Of a stretch of DNA of 64,000 nucleotides, positions 35,940-47,480 are shown one piece after another (positions within the stretch are counted from its first letter, which is position 1; every line of letters starts with the position of its first letter). The translations under genes and the position numbers were made by a program. The notes below the pieces were generated by a model. The model saw nothing but the letters and a program-made list of their open reading frames with translations, ran no database searches and was not told the DNA's origin. This DNA comes from Trichobilharzia regenti (lineage: Eukaryota; Platyhelminthes; Trematoda; Strigeidida; Schistosomatidae). The DNA is taken from the NCBI GenBank assembly GCA_944472135.2, contig OX235263.1, positions 85,220,721-85,284,720 on the forward strand, in the 5' to 3' direction.

Positions 35940-38426
35940 ATGTCAAGTCCAATGAATCTAAATACTGGTGGTATGAATACCAGTCATAATAATAATAATA
36001 TCAGCAACAGCAACAACAACAACAATAATGATAGTAATCCTAATCGTAAAGAAGATCGTGTTAAACGTCCAATGAATGCATTTATGGTATGGTCACGTGG
36101 ACAACGTCGTCGTATGGCACAAGAAAATCCTAAAATGCATAATTCTGAAATAAGTAAACGTCTTGGTACAATGTGGAAAAATTTATGCGAGTTAGATAAG
36201 AAACCATTCATCGATGAAGCGAAACGTTTAAGAGCCAATCATATGACACAATATCCTGATTATAAGTATCGTCCAAGACGTAAACATAAACCGCTGGATA
36301 AACAAAAAAAGAATTCAACCAGTTTGCCATCTTCAATGATAAGTGGATATTTAGGGAATAATACAATGTCTGGATCACGTGGACTGCCTACTGGTACTGC
36401 AGTTGGTGGTGGAGGAGGTGCTGGAAACGGTGGCGTTGCCGGGGGTGGTGGTGGTAGCGGCGGAGGACCTATGACGCATACAAATCGACCTGTTCCAGAT
36501 TTATTCGATCCACTCAACTCTCCATCATCTCAATCTCATCATCATCATTTTAGTCAGCATATACACAAACATGAACATCACCATCATTTACACGGATTAT
36601 TCAATCCAACTGGGAATAATCCACGTCTCCCAACAAATCATTCATATATGCCTAATCATCAACCCACAGGGTATTTACCGCATCCTATTACTGGTTTAAT
36701 GAATAATGAGAGTCAGTCTATGCCAGGATTATCTCAGATACCACAACCTGCATCAGTTTCATCTCATCCACCTCAACATCAACCAATTGACTTTCATTCA
36801 TCGCATCGTTTACAAGATTATTTAAATTCAAATATGATGCCATATTATAATTATCCGGGGAGTGAATTTGATAGAGATGCTAATTTAAAGCATTCATTGT
36901 TTGGTATTGATCCTATGGGTGCTACTAGAACAACAACGCCAACGCCAACGTTGAGAACAACAACAACGACTCCACCTCGAACAGTGGTTACAACAACAAA
37001 CACTACCACACCAACAACAACATCATCAAATCAATATGAAGAGTATACAGCATTTCATGCGAATCGACAACTATCTGGAAGTTATCGAGATAATACTACT
37101 AGTGCTACTATGATGAATCATATAAGTAGTAATTACAGTCGATCCTTATCAGTTCAAGATAATGGTGGTCGACGTATTTATGCATCAGAGCAAAATTTAA
37201 CTAATCATCAATTTAATCCGAATTTCTTTTTGAAAAGAAGTGAAGAATCGATTCGAAGTCCTACTGGTTCTACGACTAGTACTATTGCAAATACTCCTAA
37301 TAGTATTACTGGCAGTAATGGTGGTAGCCAGCGTTCTGTTCCTCCACCACCCTTCCCTTCTTCACATCCTCATCCTCATTCTCATTCTCACCACCAACAC
37401 CACCCACACCATCCACAGCCGATGAATCCTCATAATAACAACGAGAATAATGAGAATACCAATTCCCAGTTAGTTCCAGCAGATATGTCAAATCAATTCT
37501 CTGCGGTGGCGGCTGCTGCCCTGGCTGTTGCCGCAGTGAATGATACAAACTTTGAGAGTAAAAGCCATAAAAATTCAATCAAGTTTATACAACAATTAAA
37601 TAATTCACCATGGTCAATGTTACGTAATGATAGCCATAATAAATCGATAACAAATCAGTCAGTATTAAAGACAAATCAATTTATTGAATCAGATTCAGTG
37701 CCGATTAGACAGAATGATAATAATCATAATAATTTTAGCTACACAGGATCGATGACATCATCGTCACCACCACTCCCAACATCATCGATGGTACCTCCAC
37801 CGTCAACTTCGAATAATAATAATTCACATAGTGCGGCAGCTGCTATGATGGCAGCTGTCGCAGCGGCTAATTATGCAGCATCTCAACTGGCTTACTATGG
37901 AGCTAATACCCAGTCAAGCAACAATAACAACAACGTTGATAACAATAACGAGAGTTTATACTCAGGTCAATCAAATATACCGGGTGGACGTAGTACTATG
38001 GAGTCATTATCATCAAATTGGATGAATAATAGTACTAATACTAATCCACAGAATGCATCATTTAGACCAATTTCTTCTGGATGGTCAACAATTTATAATA
38101 GAAATGATATAGAACCATTAGATGTATCCAGAAATGATGTAAATCTCTCATCGATAACCGCATCATCATCATCTTCTTCTCCGTATCCATCATCGTGTCC
38201 ACAGTTGGATCCATATAGTCGAAATAATTTATCTTCACAATTTCAGATAAATCGTAATTCTGCATGGTTAGAACGTCTTGATACCCATCAGCTGCAACAG
38301 CAGCAGCAACAACAACAACTACATCATCAGCAATCAATACACTTCCAAGGTCATAGAATGTTACCTAATATCACAGATTTAGGCGTTAACTCGAATGATT
38401 CTCCTTCCAATGTACAAAAAAGTTGA
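35940..38426 (+). CDS. SoxB-group HMG-box transcription factor
   Basis: Predicted 828-residue DNA-binding transcription factor of the nucleus. An asparagine-rich N terminus leads to a single HMG box at about residues 39-116. The box carries the SoxB signature: [20 protein letters not shown] from residue 43, the [14 protein letters not shown] block, PFIDEAKRL, and the basic end [10 protein letters not shown]. This fold bends the minor groove at AACAAT-type sites; SoxB proteins commonly act in neural and stem-cell programmes. The rest is low complexity: Gly run (about 156-176), two His-rich stretches (about 200-218 and 475-495), Thr and Asn runs, two Ala-rich stretches (about 520 and 630-650), a Ser run and a Gln run (about 784). 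It is longer than most SoxB proteins, which run to about 250-450 residues. ATG 35940 is the first ATG after the acceptor, with the HMG box 38 residues later; a further coding exon upstream remains possible. B1 versus B2 cannot be decided. Confidence 0.93.
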   Translation: MSSPMNLNTGGMNTSHNNNNISNSNNNNNNDSNPNRKEDRVKRPMNAFMVWSRGQRRRMAQENPKMHNSEISKRLGTMWKNLCELDKKPFIDEAKRLRANHMTQYPDYKYRPRRKHKPLDKQKKNSTSLPSSMISGYLGNNTMSGSRGLPTGTAVGGGGGAGNGGVAGGGGGSGGGPMTHTNRPVPDLFDPLNSPSSQSHHHHFSQHIHKHEHHHHLHGLFNPTGNNPRLPTNHSYMPNHQPTGYLPHPITGLMNNESQSMPGLSQIPQPASVSSHPPQHQPIDFHSSHRLQDYLNSNMMPYYNYPGSEFDRDANLKHSLFGIDPMGATRTTTPTPTLRTTTTTPPRTVVTTTNTTTPTTTSSNQYEEYTAFHANRQLSGSYRDNTTSATMMNHISSNYSRSLSVQDNGGRRIYASEQNLTNHQFNPNFFLKRSEESIRSPTGSTTSTIANTPNSITGSNGGSQRSVPPPPFPSSHPHPHSHSHHQHHPHHPQPMNPHNNNENNENTNSQLVPADMSNQFSAVAAAALAVAAVNDTNFESKSHKNSIKFIQQLNNSPWSMLRNDSHNKSITNQSVLKTNQFIESDSVPIRQNDNNHNNFSYTGSMTSSSPPLPTSSMVPPPSTSNNNNSHSAAAAMMAAVAAANYAASQLAYYGANTQSSNNNNNVDNNNESLYSGQSNIPGGRSTMESLSSNWMNNSTNTNPQNASFRPISSGWSTIYNRNDIEPLDVSRNDVNLSSITASSSSSSPYPSSCPQLDPYSRNNLSSQFQINRNSAWLERLDTHQLQQQQQQQQLHHQQSIHFQGHRMLPNITDLGVNSNDSPSNVQKS

Positions 38427-38850
38427 ACATATATACATATATATGTACGTATATGTATAAACAGTATTACTATATTTGCTCTCGTTTCAAACGGATATAT
38501 ATATTATTTCCATCTTTATCATGTTTGTTTATTATTCTACATAAAGAATTTGTTTAAATCAATGAATTTAACAATCCTTCAACACTGAACATAGTAATTT
38601 GAGCGGGCGCGCGCGATTTCATTTTTGTTTAAACAAACAAACCAAGGAAAACTGAATGTGAAAATTCTATCTAATCAAGAATTTAATGAATATTTCATTC
38701 ATGAAGGTTAAAGCTGACAAAAAAATGGAGAAATTTTTTTCCCCTAATTTCATTATACCACATATATACATACAAATGAAGCATTTCCCTTCAACAATCT
38801 GATGTACAAATTTTCAAACTGAACAAACTGTAATAACAATAAATAAACAA
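38427..38850 (+). other. Sox 3' untranslated region (putative)
   Basis: AT-rich sequence after the TGA with short TA and CG runs. Overlapping AATAAA hexamers at 38838-38843 and 38842-38847 are candidate polyadenylation signals, giving a 3' UTR of about 430 bases. No transcript evidence is available. Confidence 0.5.
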
Positions 38851-39524
38851 ATATTTATATTTATTTAATTATTTTGTAATTTATTATCATTATTTTTCTC
38901 TCTTCTTTGTGTAGTGTCGAGTTCAACACTGGTATACAATCACTTCCAGCCTCTCTCCCTTCCTCAATAACTTACTTACTCAATCATTGACTCATTCACC
39001 AGACGTTCATCAGTATCACTACTGATGATGGCAACATCTTTAAGCTGACTTCAAATTTTACTTAAAATTTTCGATTTTGCCAGTTCTCAATTCATAATGT
39101 GTAATATGTAATCGAATTGATATGATGTAATGCGACTACATTATGTAACTGGTTGAGACAACAGCAGAGCAAGAAAGCCTTTCTTTATGGGGCTTGATTG
39201 TCTCTCTCTCTTTCCCCCCTTCCTCTCTCCCTTCGCCTCTTTGTCCTTCTTTTTCTCCCTGCCCCCTTTTTTCATCAGCCTAATGTGGAGGATTCTTCAC
39301 TGCACAAACGATTATCTCCAAGTTCAGTTATATCTATCTATCTATCTACCAATATTTCACCAAAATGTATAAATATTAATGCGTAAATATATTAAATTAT
39401 ATTCCAGTAACAATAATAATCATCAGAAAAAATGGGTTAGTATCCTTTACAAGATTTGGGGTGTTTTTTTTAAACCATCCAAGTGTTAGTCTGGAGGGAT
39501 TCTTAATGAGATCCTGAATTAAAG
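38851..39524. other. No recognisable gene; pyrimidine-rich repeats
   Basis: CT-rich stretches at 39200-39275. The open frames over them are low complexity and not supported. Confidence 0.5.
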
Positions 39525-39660
39525 GATCGTTGAAAGTTGAGAAAAAGGCTTGACAACACTATCTTGTCCTAGTCTACAACTCTTTAGAATTACATAACCA
39601 CAATCCTCAGGTTATAAGCCAAGTCCACTGGACTACCAAACATTCAAAAGTTTTTGAGAT
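39525..39660 (-). mobile_element. H2 fragment, degenerate
   Basis: The minus strand keeps ctaaagagttgtagactagg and the head phrase cttataacctgaggattg. Confidence 0.45.
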
Positions 39661-39829
39661 TTAATGTCCTATGTATTCTGACTTTTGTCAGTCAGTCAAT
39701 GCTTTTGGTAAGTAGCCATTTCATACTTAGCTTTATATGGCTTCACTGGACACGATTACCTCTTCAATCGTTGGAGAATGAATGAAAGGGGTTATTTGTG
39801 AATATTTACTTGTCTCCAGAGGTGTTCAA

Positions 39830-41075
39830 GGATGGTGGAGAAAGTTTACTGTGTGCGTTAACTAAATTACTAGGCAGCGTCTGGGAATCAGAGTAAGTCC
39901 CGTCGGGTTGGTGTAAGTCATTGATTATCCTGCTATAGAAGAAGGGAGACAAGTCATCCTGTGATAGTTACAGGGGGATTAGGTTGACCACTATGGTATC
40001 TAAAATTCTAGGCTAAATAATCATGTGTAAACTAAGCGGCTCTCTGGAGAAACAGACACAAGAAAGCCAGGCAGGCTTTAGACCAGAAGGAGGGTGTATT
40101 GATCATATCTTCACCCTTCGATAGATTCTAGAACATCAGCATACTCACCGGAGTTATATTTCTAAACTTAAGGCGGCATTCGATTCTGTCAACCGAGAGG
40201 TACTCTGGCGATGTTTGGTTGCAAAGGAATGTAGAGAAAATACATTGCAGTGATCAAGGCACTCTACTCGAACTCATGCAGCCAGGTGACACCCTACGGT
40301 GAGTTGTCACCTGAAGTGATGACAACTGGTGGTGTCCGACAGGGATGCCCACTAACCTCGTTTCTATTTAGTTTCATCATGGCTATACTAATGGAATTAA
40401 CTGTAACTCACTTCAGAGACTCAGGGATTGACTTGTTACCAGAGAATAATCTCATTGACTTAGAATATACAGATGATATAGTCCTTCCTGGTGAAGACGC
40501 TGATGAGATAGAGCAGTCTTCTGATCACCTTGAAGGGTGGCAATCTTCGAATATTTAGCTTGAGATTCGCTCCCGCCAAGTATAAGATGATGCTACAGGA
40601 CTGGATCACATCGACTCCTAGTTTGGAAATAGACAGTGAAGTGATAGAGCACGTTGACCACTTCACTTATTTGGAAAATTACATCAGCCAACGTCAACGG
40701 GTTGATCGCTGACGAAATCTCAGCACGGATACAGAAGGCTCTTTTCGCATATACCATTTTATGTTGTCTCTCGATTAGTAGACGTGATATCCGGCTGGCT
40801 GTCGACCAAAATGCGTGTGTACCGCCTAGCACTTAATTCTCCCCGTTCTCCTTTATGGCTGTAAGACATGGCCATTGAAAGTGGAGGACGTGAAAAACCT
40901 GACTAGCTGTCTTTGATCAAAGTTGCCTGCGTTTTATCTGCTGTGTGAAGTGGTATAATAAGTTGAGCAATGTTGAAGTTAGGCATCGGTTGAGTGAGTG
41001 CTAAGTAAGGAGGAGGAGAAATCAATAGACGAGGCTGTGAAATTAAATAAACTGAGATGGTAAGTACATTTCACT
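39830..41075 (+). pseudogene. RTE-1 LINE reverse transcriptase
   Basis: The longest RTE-1 copy. Shifting frames give QAGFRPEGGCIDHIFTLR, then KAAFDSVNREVLWRCL, then GVRQGCPLTSFLFSFI and the catalytic block DLEYTDDIVL (about 40456-40485, both aspartates kept). After a frameshift come FAPAKYKMMLQD, HVDHFTYLEN, ISARIQKALFAY and LNKLRW at the end. No endonuclease domain is seen upstream, so it is 5'-truncated. Multiple frameshifts and stops make it inactive. Small open frames within it are pieces of the same gene. Confidence 0.85.
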
Positions 41076-41238
41076 GTAGATTTTGTCACAATTATCATCC
41101 TCTAGGGAAACCATAGAACACTGAATATCTAGACAGAGGAGAAGTTGTGGATGATGGGGTCCAACATATCAGAGTCAAGGGAATGCTCATTGATGGCATC
41201 AGTTGACATTAGCGCCACATAACAAACTGAGAGAAAAA

Positions 41239-41598
41239 AGAACAGATTGAGTGAAGAGATATGCATTCCTTCTCAATTAGTTCCTCACCATCAACTCTAT
41301 ACTAATATACAGTATTTTACATCAAAACACTTTACCAAACAAGTGGTTGTTTTAGATAATCGGTTTTAGGCGTAGGCAGTCGGCGGTGGGTAAAATTGAG
41401 AGATTAAAAGTCATCAAAACAGTTAACTAAAAGATGTCAGTAACAAGATATCTAAGTTTTGAAGGAGACAGGGGTGAAAACTGATGAATCACAGAATTCA
41501 CCACAAGTTAATTCATAGGCGTTAGCAACGAGTTATTATGTAATCAAGAGATTTGTAAAGTAGCAATGATGACTAAGAAGAATAGAATGACTCAGAAG
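41239..41598 (+). repeat. Inverted repeat of PLE-E, left arm
   Basis: Starts agaacagattgagtgaagag. Matches the reverse complement of 42299-42649 with a few substitutions and small indels. Confidence 0.9.
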
Positions 41599-42298
41599 AG
41601 TTACGTAAATTACAGACAGGTTAATAGAATTAGCTCGAATTGTAAAAATTCAAAAATTCAAAAGAGAGTTACAAGAGGAGGGGAAAATTGTTTTTAAAAA
41701 ATTAATACATATTATGTAGTTGGCCATGGCAAATAAAGGGGCTGTAAAAATTTCTTTGGAACGCCAACACATATTTGGCCTGTTCAGGTGAATTTCAACT
41801 GTCTCTCCTATAAGTAAAAGTCCTGCTCGTAGACCATGTGAGACCATGGGTGATATACGGTAAATAACTTTTAACGCTTTGTTAGAATCGCCTTGATGTC
41901 CAGCACCGATGAGATGAGCTAGTATTGAGTTGTGTATGGCTTTACTGACACTTTTGCCAAATCAAGATAAGAAGTGTTCATAAATTCGACGATGAATTTG
42001 CCTGATCGTACACTCAATTTAACTAGCTCCACACGAGAAATGAAACTGGTAAATACACATTGAAGAGACGAAACAGAGCAGTTTGTCTTTATTTCTTGAA
42101 GTAACTATTGGTTAGCTAGTGAACATACAGCATAACTAAGCTGCATTGAAAGTCGTTTTGAATGCCCTTCTCAGATGTTGTGATAAGATCTGACTATTGA
42201 CGTCACCTCTGAGTTGTAATTTTAAGGAAGAATGGTTTTTTGGGAACAGTGGGCACCTTCAATTTTTTACTATCTGAGCTCATCTGTTTGTTCATATT

Positions 42299-42649
42299 CT
42301 GAGTCACCGTATTCTTTATCATTATTATTTTACAAATTCCTTGATTACATAATAACTCGTTGCTAACGCCTATGAATTAACTTATGGTAAATTCTGTGAT
42401 TCATCAGTTTTCACCCCTGTCTCCTTCAAAACTTAGATATCTTGTTACTGACATCTTTTAGTTAACTGTTTTGATGACTTTTAATCTCTCAATTTTACCC
42501 ACCGCCGACTGCCTATGCCTAAAACCGATTATCTAAAACAACCACTTGATTGGTAAAGTGTTTTGATGTAAAATACTGTACATTAGTATAGAGTTGATGG
42601 TGAGGAACTAATTGAGAAGGAATGTATATCTCTTCACTCAATCTGTTCT
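42299..42649 (-). repeat. Inverted repeat of PLE-E, right arm
   Basis: Ends ctcttcactcaatctgttct. Partner of the left arm; about 700 bp separate them. Confidence 0.9.
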
Positions 42650-42719
42650 AATTTCTAAATGCGTAAGTGGGAATTCGGAAAACTGAAGGAAGTTATAATC
42701 TACTGTTCCTTATATTCCA

Positions 42720-42870
42720 ACCAAAGTGCATGAATAGCCAAGGAGCTTGAAAGTCCTGGTTGTGATCCCCATTGGAGTCAACTGTCTACACTCTTGAAGA
42801 TTCCCCAACTAGGACGAAACTGTTATGTTCAGTTTTCCTTAGCTTCTCAGTGACGTTTGAACTGATTTTA
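42720..42870 (+). mobile_element. H2 hammerhead fragment
   Basis: Head remnant (ggagcttgaaagtcctggtt), then a hammerhead with core TTGAAGA (C3 changed) and aggacgaaactg. Confidence 0.6.
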
Positions 42871-42967
42871 GTGTTTCTCGATGAAATTTACAATGAATAA
42901 TTTAATAGGAATCTCTACAGAACTTATAATCTGAAAATAATAATGAGACAAGATTTAAATTATAAGT

Positions 42968-43310
42968 TAACTGGTGACTGGTGACTAGCAGTGGAATCCA
43001 GGATGCTCATTTCATCGTATTTGGGACTCGCCAACTAGATGCACCTGTATTCCGCAGTGAGTGATGATGTTCCCGCCGAGGCTGGAACCTAGTTCCCATA
43101 GTTTCAAACGCCAGCCAAAGTGTTATCCACTAGACCACTTGGGCGACGAGAGCCACTGTCTCTTGTGCAACGGGTCATGTTAATTATTTAATTGAATTTC
43201 AGACTTTCGCGTCGATTGATTGGACCGAAGTGCTCGGTGTCAGGTTGACATGTCTGTTGGCTTCTTGTGCAAATACTTCGACAATGTCTGGTCATCATTT
43301 GATTACAATT
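42968..43310 (-). mobile_element. H1 (Smalpha-type) element, near full length
   Basis: Minus-strand unit with tail (tcactggtgac side), hammerhead (core TTGGCGA, stem II GTCCCAAATAC/GATG disturbed), tRNA-like head (cgaggctggaacctag; tatccactagaccacttggg) and a roughly 140-bp upstream part containing ggaccgaagtgctcggtgtc. It is followed tandemly by another unit. Confidence 0.85.
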
Positions 43311-43316
43311 GAATCG

Positions 43317-43500
43317 GTGGATGGTGACTACCAGTGGAATCCAGGATAAAGCGCATTTCGTTCTATTTGGGACTCGTGAGCTGGGTGTGCCTGCATTTCC
43401 CAGTGAGTGATGATGTTCCCACCGAAGCTCGAACCCACAAAAGCCGACATGTCAACCTGAGATCGAGCACTTGGGTCCAATCAATCGACGGGAGAATCTA
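43317..43500 (-). mobile_element. H1 (Smalpha-type) element, second tandem unit
   Basis: Hammerhead with stem II loop CAAATA and GAAA intact. Core CTCACGA has G5 changed to C. The unit switches near 43440 into a segment in opposite orientation (agccgacatgtcaacctgag), so it is rearranged. Confidence 0.8.
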
Positions 43501-43659
43501 GAAGTGAATTAAAAGGATTTAAATTTGATTAAATTTTTAGGCAATGCTAAACTGTCGTAGCCAGGATCTCAGTGACCTTAAACAAACAATCAGGATTCGG
43601 ATGTGAAAAAAATGGCATAGTTGTTTAAAAAATGTGTTAGCAACGTTACAAACATGATA

Positions 43660-44570
43660 TTAAACTGGATAGTGGTCTCTAATATGTTACAGAAATGTCT
43701 CCCAGTTTCTCCAACGATAATCCCCAGAGAAACTGTACCATACCCCATACTTGCATTCATTGATGTGGCTATAAATCATGGTATTTTGCGATTAAATTGA
43801 CATTTCTCATCCTTTTCTTCAACTACTATGTGTGTCTGTGATTGGATCCAAAAGATCGGAGGAATGGTTGACATCGTGGTGAAAATAACCCAAAGATGAC
43901 AGTTGGTTATATTTCCTGCATTCATCAGTATGTATGGTCGTCCCTAGCAATGCCAAGCACCGAACGACCAGAATTAATACTCCAGCACTTGTAGTGGGTA
44001 TTGTTTTCACAAGACCTTTGCAAATTGAAGTGTTGTTTATTCCAAGAACTCACTCTTGACTAACCTTTCTTGTTCCCCTGATATACTTCTTAATGAAAAC
44101 AGTCTCATCAATGTGAAAGACTGCTCTCCTTTAGCTTCCATGACGCTATATCTTAACAATACTGATACCATTGCAGGGTAAAGACCATGCTATTCTCTGT
44201 CTCAACGGCTGCTGACGCTATAGGTCTTTGTAAAATCCAACAGTACATAAGGCTTAGGATGTCTGTCAAAAACAGCTTAGACTTCGAGAAAGAGGTACCT
44301 GAAGGAATAAGTAAAATACTGCACATACCCTCACGAACAGATTTTCTCAAATGACTTGAACTACATCGATAGCAGCATTTATCTCCAACAAGACTATATT
44401 GCTTTAGCGTCATAGTATCTCCACAAAACATAACTCTTCGTCACTCAAATGAATCCATTATCAAGACAGTAGTTAAATGCTCAATCTTTGCGGAACTCAC
44501 TAACCAAATCTATTAACTCAGGCATAATTTCTATTTGGAATGACCTTCTAGAGCCTCCGATTAATCTGGG
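43660..44570 (-). pseudogene. Merlin DNA transposase fossil
   Basis: The minus strand reads, in order: an N-terminal AFNYCLDNGFI segment; a central block ending in TSFSKSKLFLTDILSLMYCW; VFHIDETVFIKKYIRGTRK (first acidic catalytic site, IDE); GTTIHTDECRKYNQLSSLGY (second, TDE); and VNHSSDLLDPITDTHS. This order matches the Merlin (IS1016-like) DDE transposase family, known from schistosomes. It carries stops and frameshifts and the third catalytic residue is not clear. Terminal inverted repeats were not found. Confidence 0.78.
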
Positions 44571-44959
44571 TGGTCCTTAAAGGTTAACTTTAAAAGAACT
44601 AGCTTGTAGCTAAGATACTTTAGCTTCGCCAAGCCTTATGTTTTCAAACGGTATTCAAATATTTTAATTTTAAATAATCTCTGTTTTAATTACTTATGAA
44701 TAAATCACAAATGTGAATAGTACTCAATTTTGAAAGACAGAAAAACACAAAAAGATTTAAATAGTCACATGACATAGTGAGTGACCTTTATTTAGCAGAG
44801 TAGATGAAATGAGAAAACAGATGAAATTTTTCTTAAAAAAGAAAAGAAGAGGAAACACAAAGGAAACTGATGTATGATAGATAAGAAAATGAGGTTATTT
44901 CCTTTCACGGCTTTTCTTCAACTGATAACAGCCTAAAGTTCACATTTTTTTAAAAGAAT
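44571..44959. other. No recognisable gene
   Basis: AT-rich; nothing supported. Confidence 0.45.
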
Positions 44960-45122
44960 TCCTTAAGTCCTGTGTGGAAAGTAGGGCTTCAAGCCTGATA
45001 AATGTTTTAATAGTAGTCAACCTTCACATTTTCCGGAGTGATTACTGGTTAGGAGACATTGTGAAGTATAAGAGTGCAGCGGCCAGTAATTAAACTTGGA
45101 CCACGCTTGAAGAGGTTCATCG
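44960..45122 (-). mobile_element. S1 SINE, degenerate
   Basis: Tail (gtggaaagtagggcttcaag), a shortened body and a decayed head (taattaaacttggacca). Confidence 0.6.
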
Positions 45123-45425
45123 CTGATGGGCTCAGCTCTAAACGATCTTAATAGCCACTTTTTCCTGGATCATTTAGATCTAGCTAGCAAGCACTACTTT
45201 TTCATGTGTGTGTGTGGATGCTGTACTCATATAAATCATTCAGTAGTATATGTCATCTTGAACATATTAAGGCCGATATTTTTTTTGAATAAGCTAGCCA
45301 AGTTACTATATATTATCACTCCTGATTATAGCTCATTAAAGTTACTTGTCTGTGTAAGACACATCAGTTTGGTGAAGATAAATTCTTTTAACTCGTTGTC
45401 ATTCAGCAGTAGCAGAAACTTTAGT
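45123..45425. other. No recognisable gene
   Basis: A 137-residue open frame (45126-45539) starts here but ends within an H1 element and has no domain; not accepted. Confidence 0.45.
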
Positions 45426-45449
45426 GAATTGAATTCTTTGACTTTCCCG

Positions 45450-45592
45450 TTGATTGATGGGCACTGGGTTCGAGCCTCGGTGGGAACATCATCACTCACT
45501 GAGAAATGCAGGTACATCCAGATGACGAGTCCCAAGTAGGACGAAATGCGCTTCATCCTGGATTCCACTGCTAGCCATCATCCACCAATAGT
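45450..45592 (+). mobile_element. H1 (Smalpha-type) element, headless
   Basis: Begins at the box B region (gggcactgggttcgagcctc), then gtgggaacatcatcactcac, the hammerhead and ccactgctagccatcatcca. Confidence 0.85.
45516..45563 (+). ncRNA. Hammerhead ribozyme, one core change
   Basis: Stem I ATCCAG/CTGGAT is perfect, as are stem II GTCC/GGAC with loop CAAGTA, GAA, and stem III ATG/CAT. The cleavage triplet is ATC, with predicted cleavage 45557/45558. The core reads ATGACGA, so C3 is A; C3 pairs with G8, and this should impair catalysis. Confidence 0.8.
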
Positions 45593-45639
45593 ATAGCAGA
45601 AACTTTAGATGAAGAGAATTACTTTAGGAGGTATGAAGA

Positions 45640-46770
45640 AGAACAAATAATTAAAAAGTATATCTTAAACTGATCCACAACGGAAAACTCAGTGAGGCGT
45701 TCAAAGTTAATACAGGAGTAAGACAAGGCTGGCTGGCTGGCTGGCTGCCTATCATCACCGATGATATTCTTAATTGTAGTGGACTGGATTATGCGTCAGA
45801 CTGTGGGGAGCAAGGAGACAAGAGTACACTGAACCACCAGTGAGAAGACTCTAGAAGATCTGGATTTCACGCGTGAATGATTTATGTCTAATGTCACACA
45901 AAGTCGAGGACTTGTAGGCTGGTGAAAACCAACAAAATAGCAGAAGAGGCTGGCAGACAGCGAAGACAGGACACCAGATGAACATAGAGAAGATAGAGGT
46001 GACGGAGATAACCAACCGACCAACAGCAACAACAACCAGCGCTAGTCATCATCAACGGGAGAGATTTAACACTGGTTACTTCCTTCACTTATCCAGCCAG
46101 GAGGCATGGTTTCAACCACTGACAGTTGGAACGGATGAAGATGTCAAAGCCAGTCGGAATCTGAAAGGCACGATTTGTAACCGGTTTGGAAATCTTCTTC
46201 AGTCTACTCATCCAGTAGCATAAACGAAAAGATTCGGATTCTGTTCAACACAAATGTGAAGTCAGTCAGTCACTTCTTCTATATGAATCAGGAACTTGTA
46301 CTATGTGTCACGAAAAGCATTTCCAACGAGCCACTGAACACTTTCATCAACATCTCAACTCGCCCGCTACATACTGAAGATCAAATGTCCAGCCGGTCAG
46401 AAAGAATCGGTAACAAGGAACTGTGGCAACAAACCAACTAAGAGCCTATCGCTCAACATATATGTAGGAGAAAATGGAGATGGATAGGGCATATATTAAG
46501 GAGACCATCGAATGACATCGCGCGTAGTGCAGACTACTATTCAAGTAGAATCCGAATGGGAGGGGCGACCAGTGAGTCGTTAGTTCGAGTTTGATACAGA
46601 GGAGATGGTGAGTTGAGAAGGAAGAGATGAGAAATTATGATCAGCCATGGATTTACCTGAACAGGACAGTATCAAATAGAACAGAGTGGAAATGTTTTTT
46701 TTGAAGCCTTATATACCATCCACCCAATACCCATGGAGATAATAATATCTAAAACCCATGAATAATCAAT
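45640..46770 (+). pseudogene. RTE-2 LINE reverse transcriptase, 5'-truncated
   Basis: The frames begin KVNTGVRQG (45705) and run through remnants of the palm domain (KIWISRVNDLCLMSHKVED, aspartates lost) and MNIEKIEVTEI. They continue to DEDVKASRN and the C-terminal WRWIG-like and NGRGDQ-like segments. The 3' end reads gaagccttatataccatcca followed by AATAATA repeats. Numerous frameshifts. A short GGCT run lies at 45730-45747. Confidence 0.8.
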
Positions 46771-47480
46771 CCCCATCCATGCATCAATGAAAAGAAAAAA
46801 ATAAGTAATTCAGTGAAGAGGCCCTTTTCGGTGAATTCATTGACTTATTCAGGTGTACAATCGCTTTCATCTACATTTTTTTTTCATGAAATGGTGTGAT
46901 AGCAAAAGTTATAAGTTGTCATAATGATAGTTGTCAATATTGATTAATACAATAAGAGGAGTTGAATAAATGTATTAGAGTTACATAATAAGACGAATAA
47001 TTTAATGAATGAGTAGTGATCAGGATGCAAAGAGAAATGATGAGAAATGCCAGGCTTAAAAAAAAGAGTTAAAGAAACAAGAAAGCAAAATCAGGTTGAT
47101 AGAAAACAACAAGGTTGTTGTCAAGATAGTTTAAGTGGTTGAATAAATTTCGTGTGTGTGTAGAACTCTTGTTTCTCTGTCTGAGTAGCTAGAGTTTCAG
47201 TAATACAAAGGTGACGAAAGAGCGGTTGTTTTTCTTCACTTTGTAGATTTCTTTGAAGGAGGATAAGTTTACTGTGACAGAGTGATCTGTGTTGAAAAGT
47301 TGTTCAATTATCTCACTACTTATACAGCTACTGTTGTCTTTCTCTAGCCATGTAGGATAGTGTTCTTAAACCCTTTTAGATAGGAATATGAATCGAGTAA
47401 CCAGTATACCTGGCTTCATAGGAAGAGGTGAACTAATTTAATAACTTTGAAAAGATTCAGATCTTACTTCAGTTTAATTG
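46771..47480. other. No recognisable gene
   Basis: AT-rich; nothing supported. Confidence 0.5.

Larger units (their letters stand above)
41239..42649 (-). mobile_element. Penelope-like element remnant flanked by inverted repeats (PLE-E)
   Basis: The minus strand between the arms encodes a decayed GIY-YIG endonuclease in one frame with two stops: MCIYQFHFSCGAS, stop, TIRQIHRRIYEHF, then KSVSKAIHNSILAHLIGAGH and SHGLRAGLLLIGE. The flanks are near-identical inverted repeats of about 360 bp (41239-41598 and 42299-42649). PLEs are known to have pseudo-LTRs in direct or inverted orientation, so the arms are best read as inverted pseudo-LTRs. No reverse transcriptase remains. Confidence 0.8.

Noticed and set aside
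36260..36517. Proline-rich open frame antisense to the Sox exon
   Set aside because: Mirror image of the Gly-rich coding repeat; no independent support.
40250..40558. Active reverse transcriptase
   Set aside because: The catalytic aspartates are kept, but the frame breaks on both sides and the element is truncated at its 5' end.
45126..45539. 137-residue open frame
   Set aside because: Its 3' part is the head of an H1 element and the rest has no recognisable motif.
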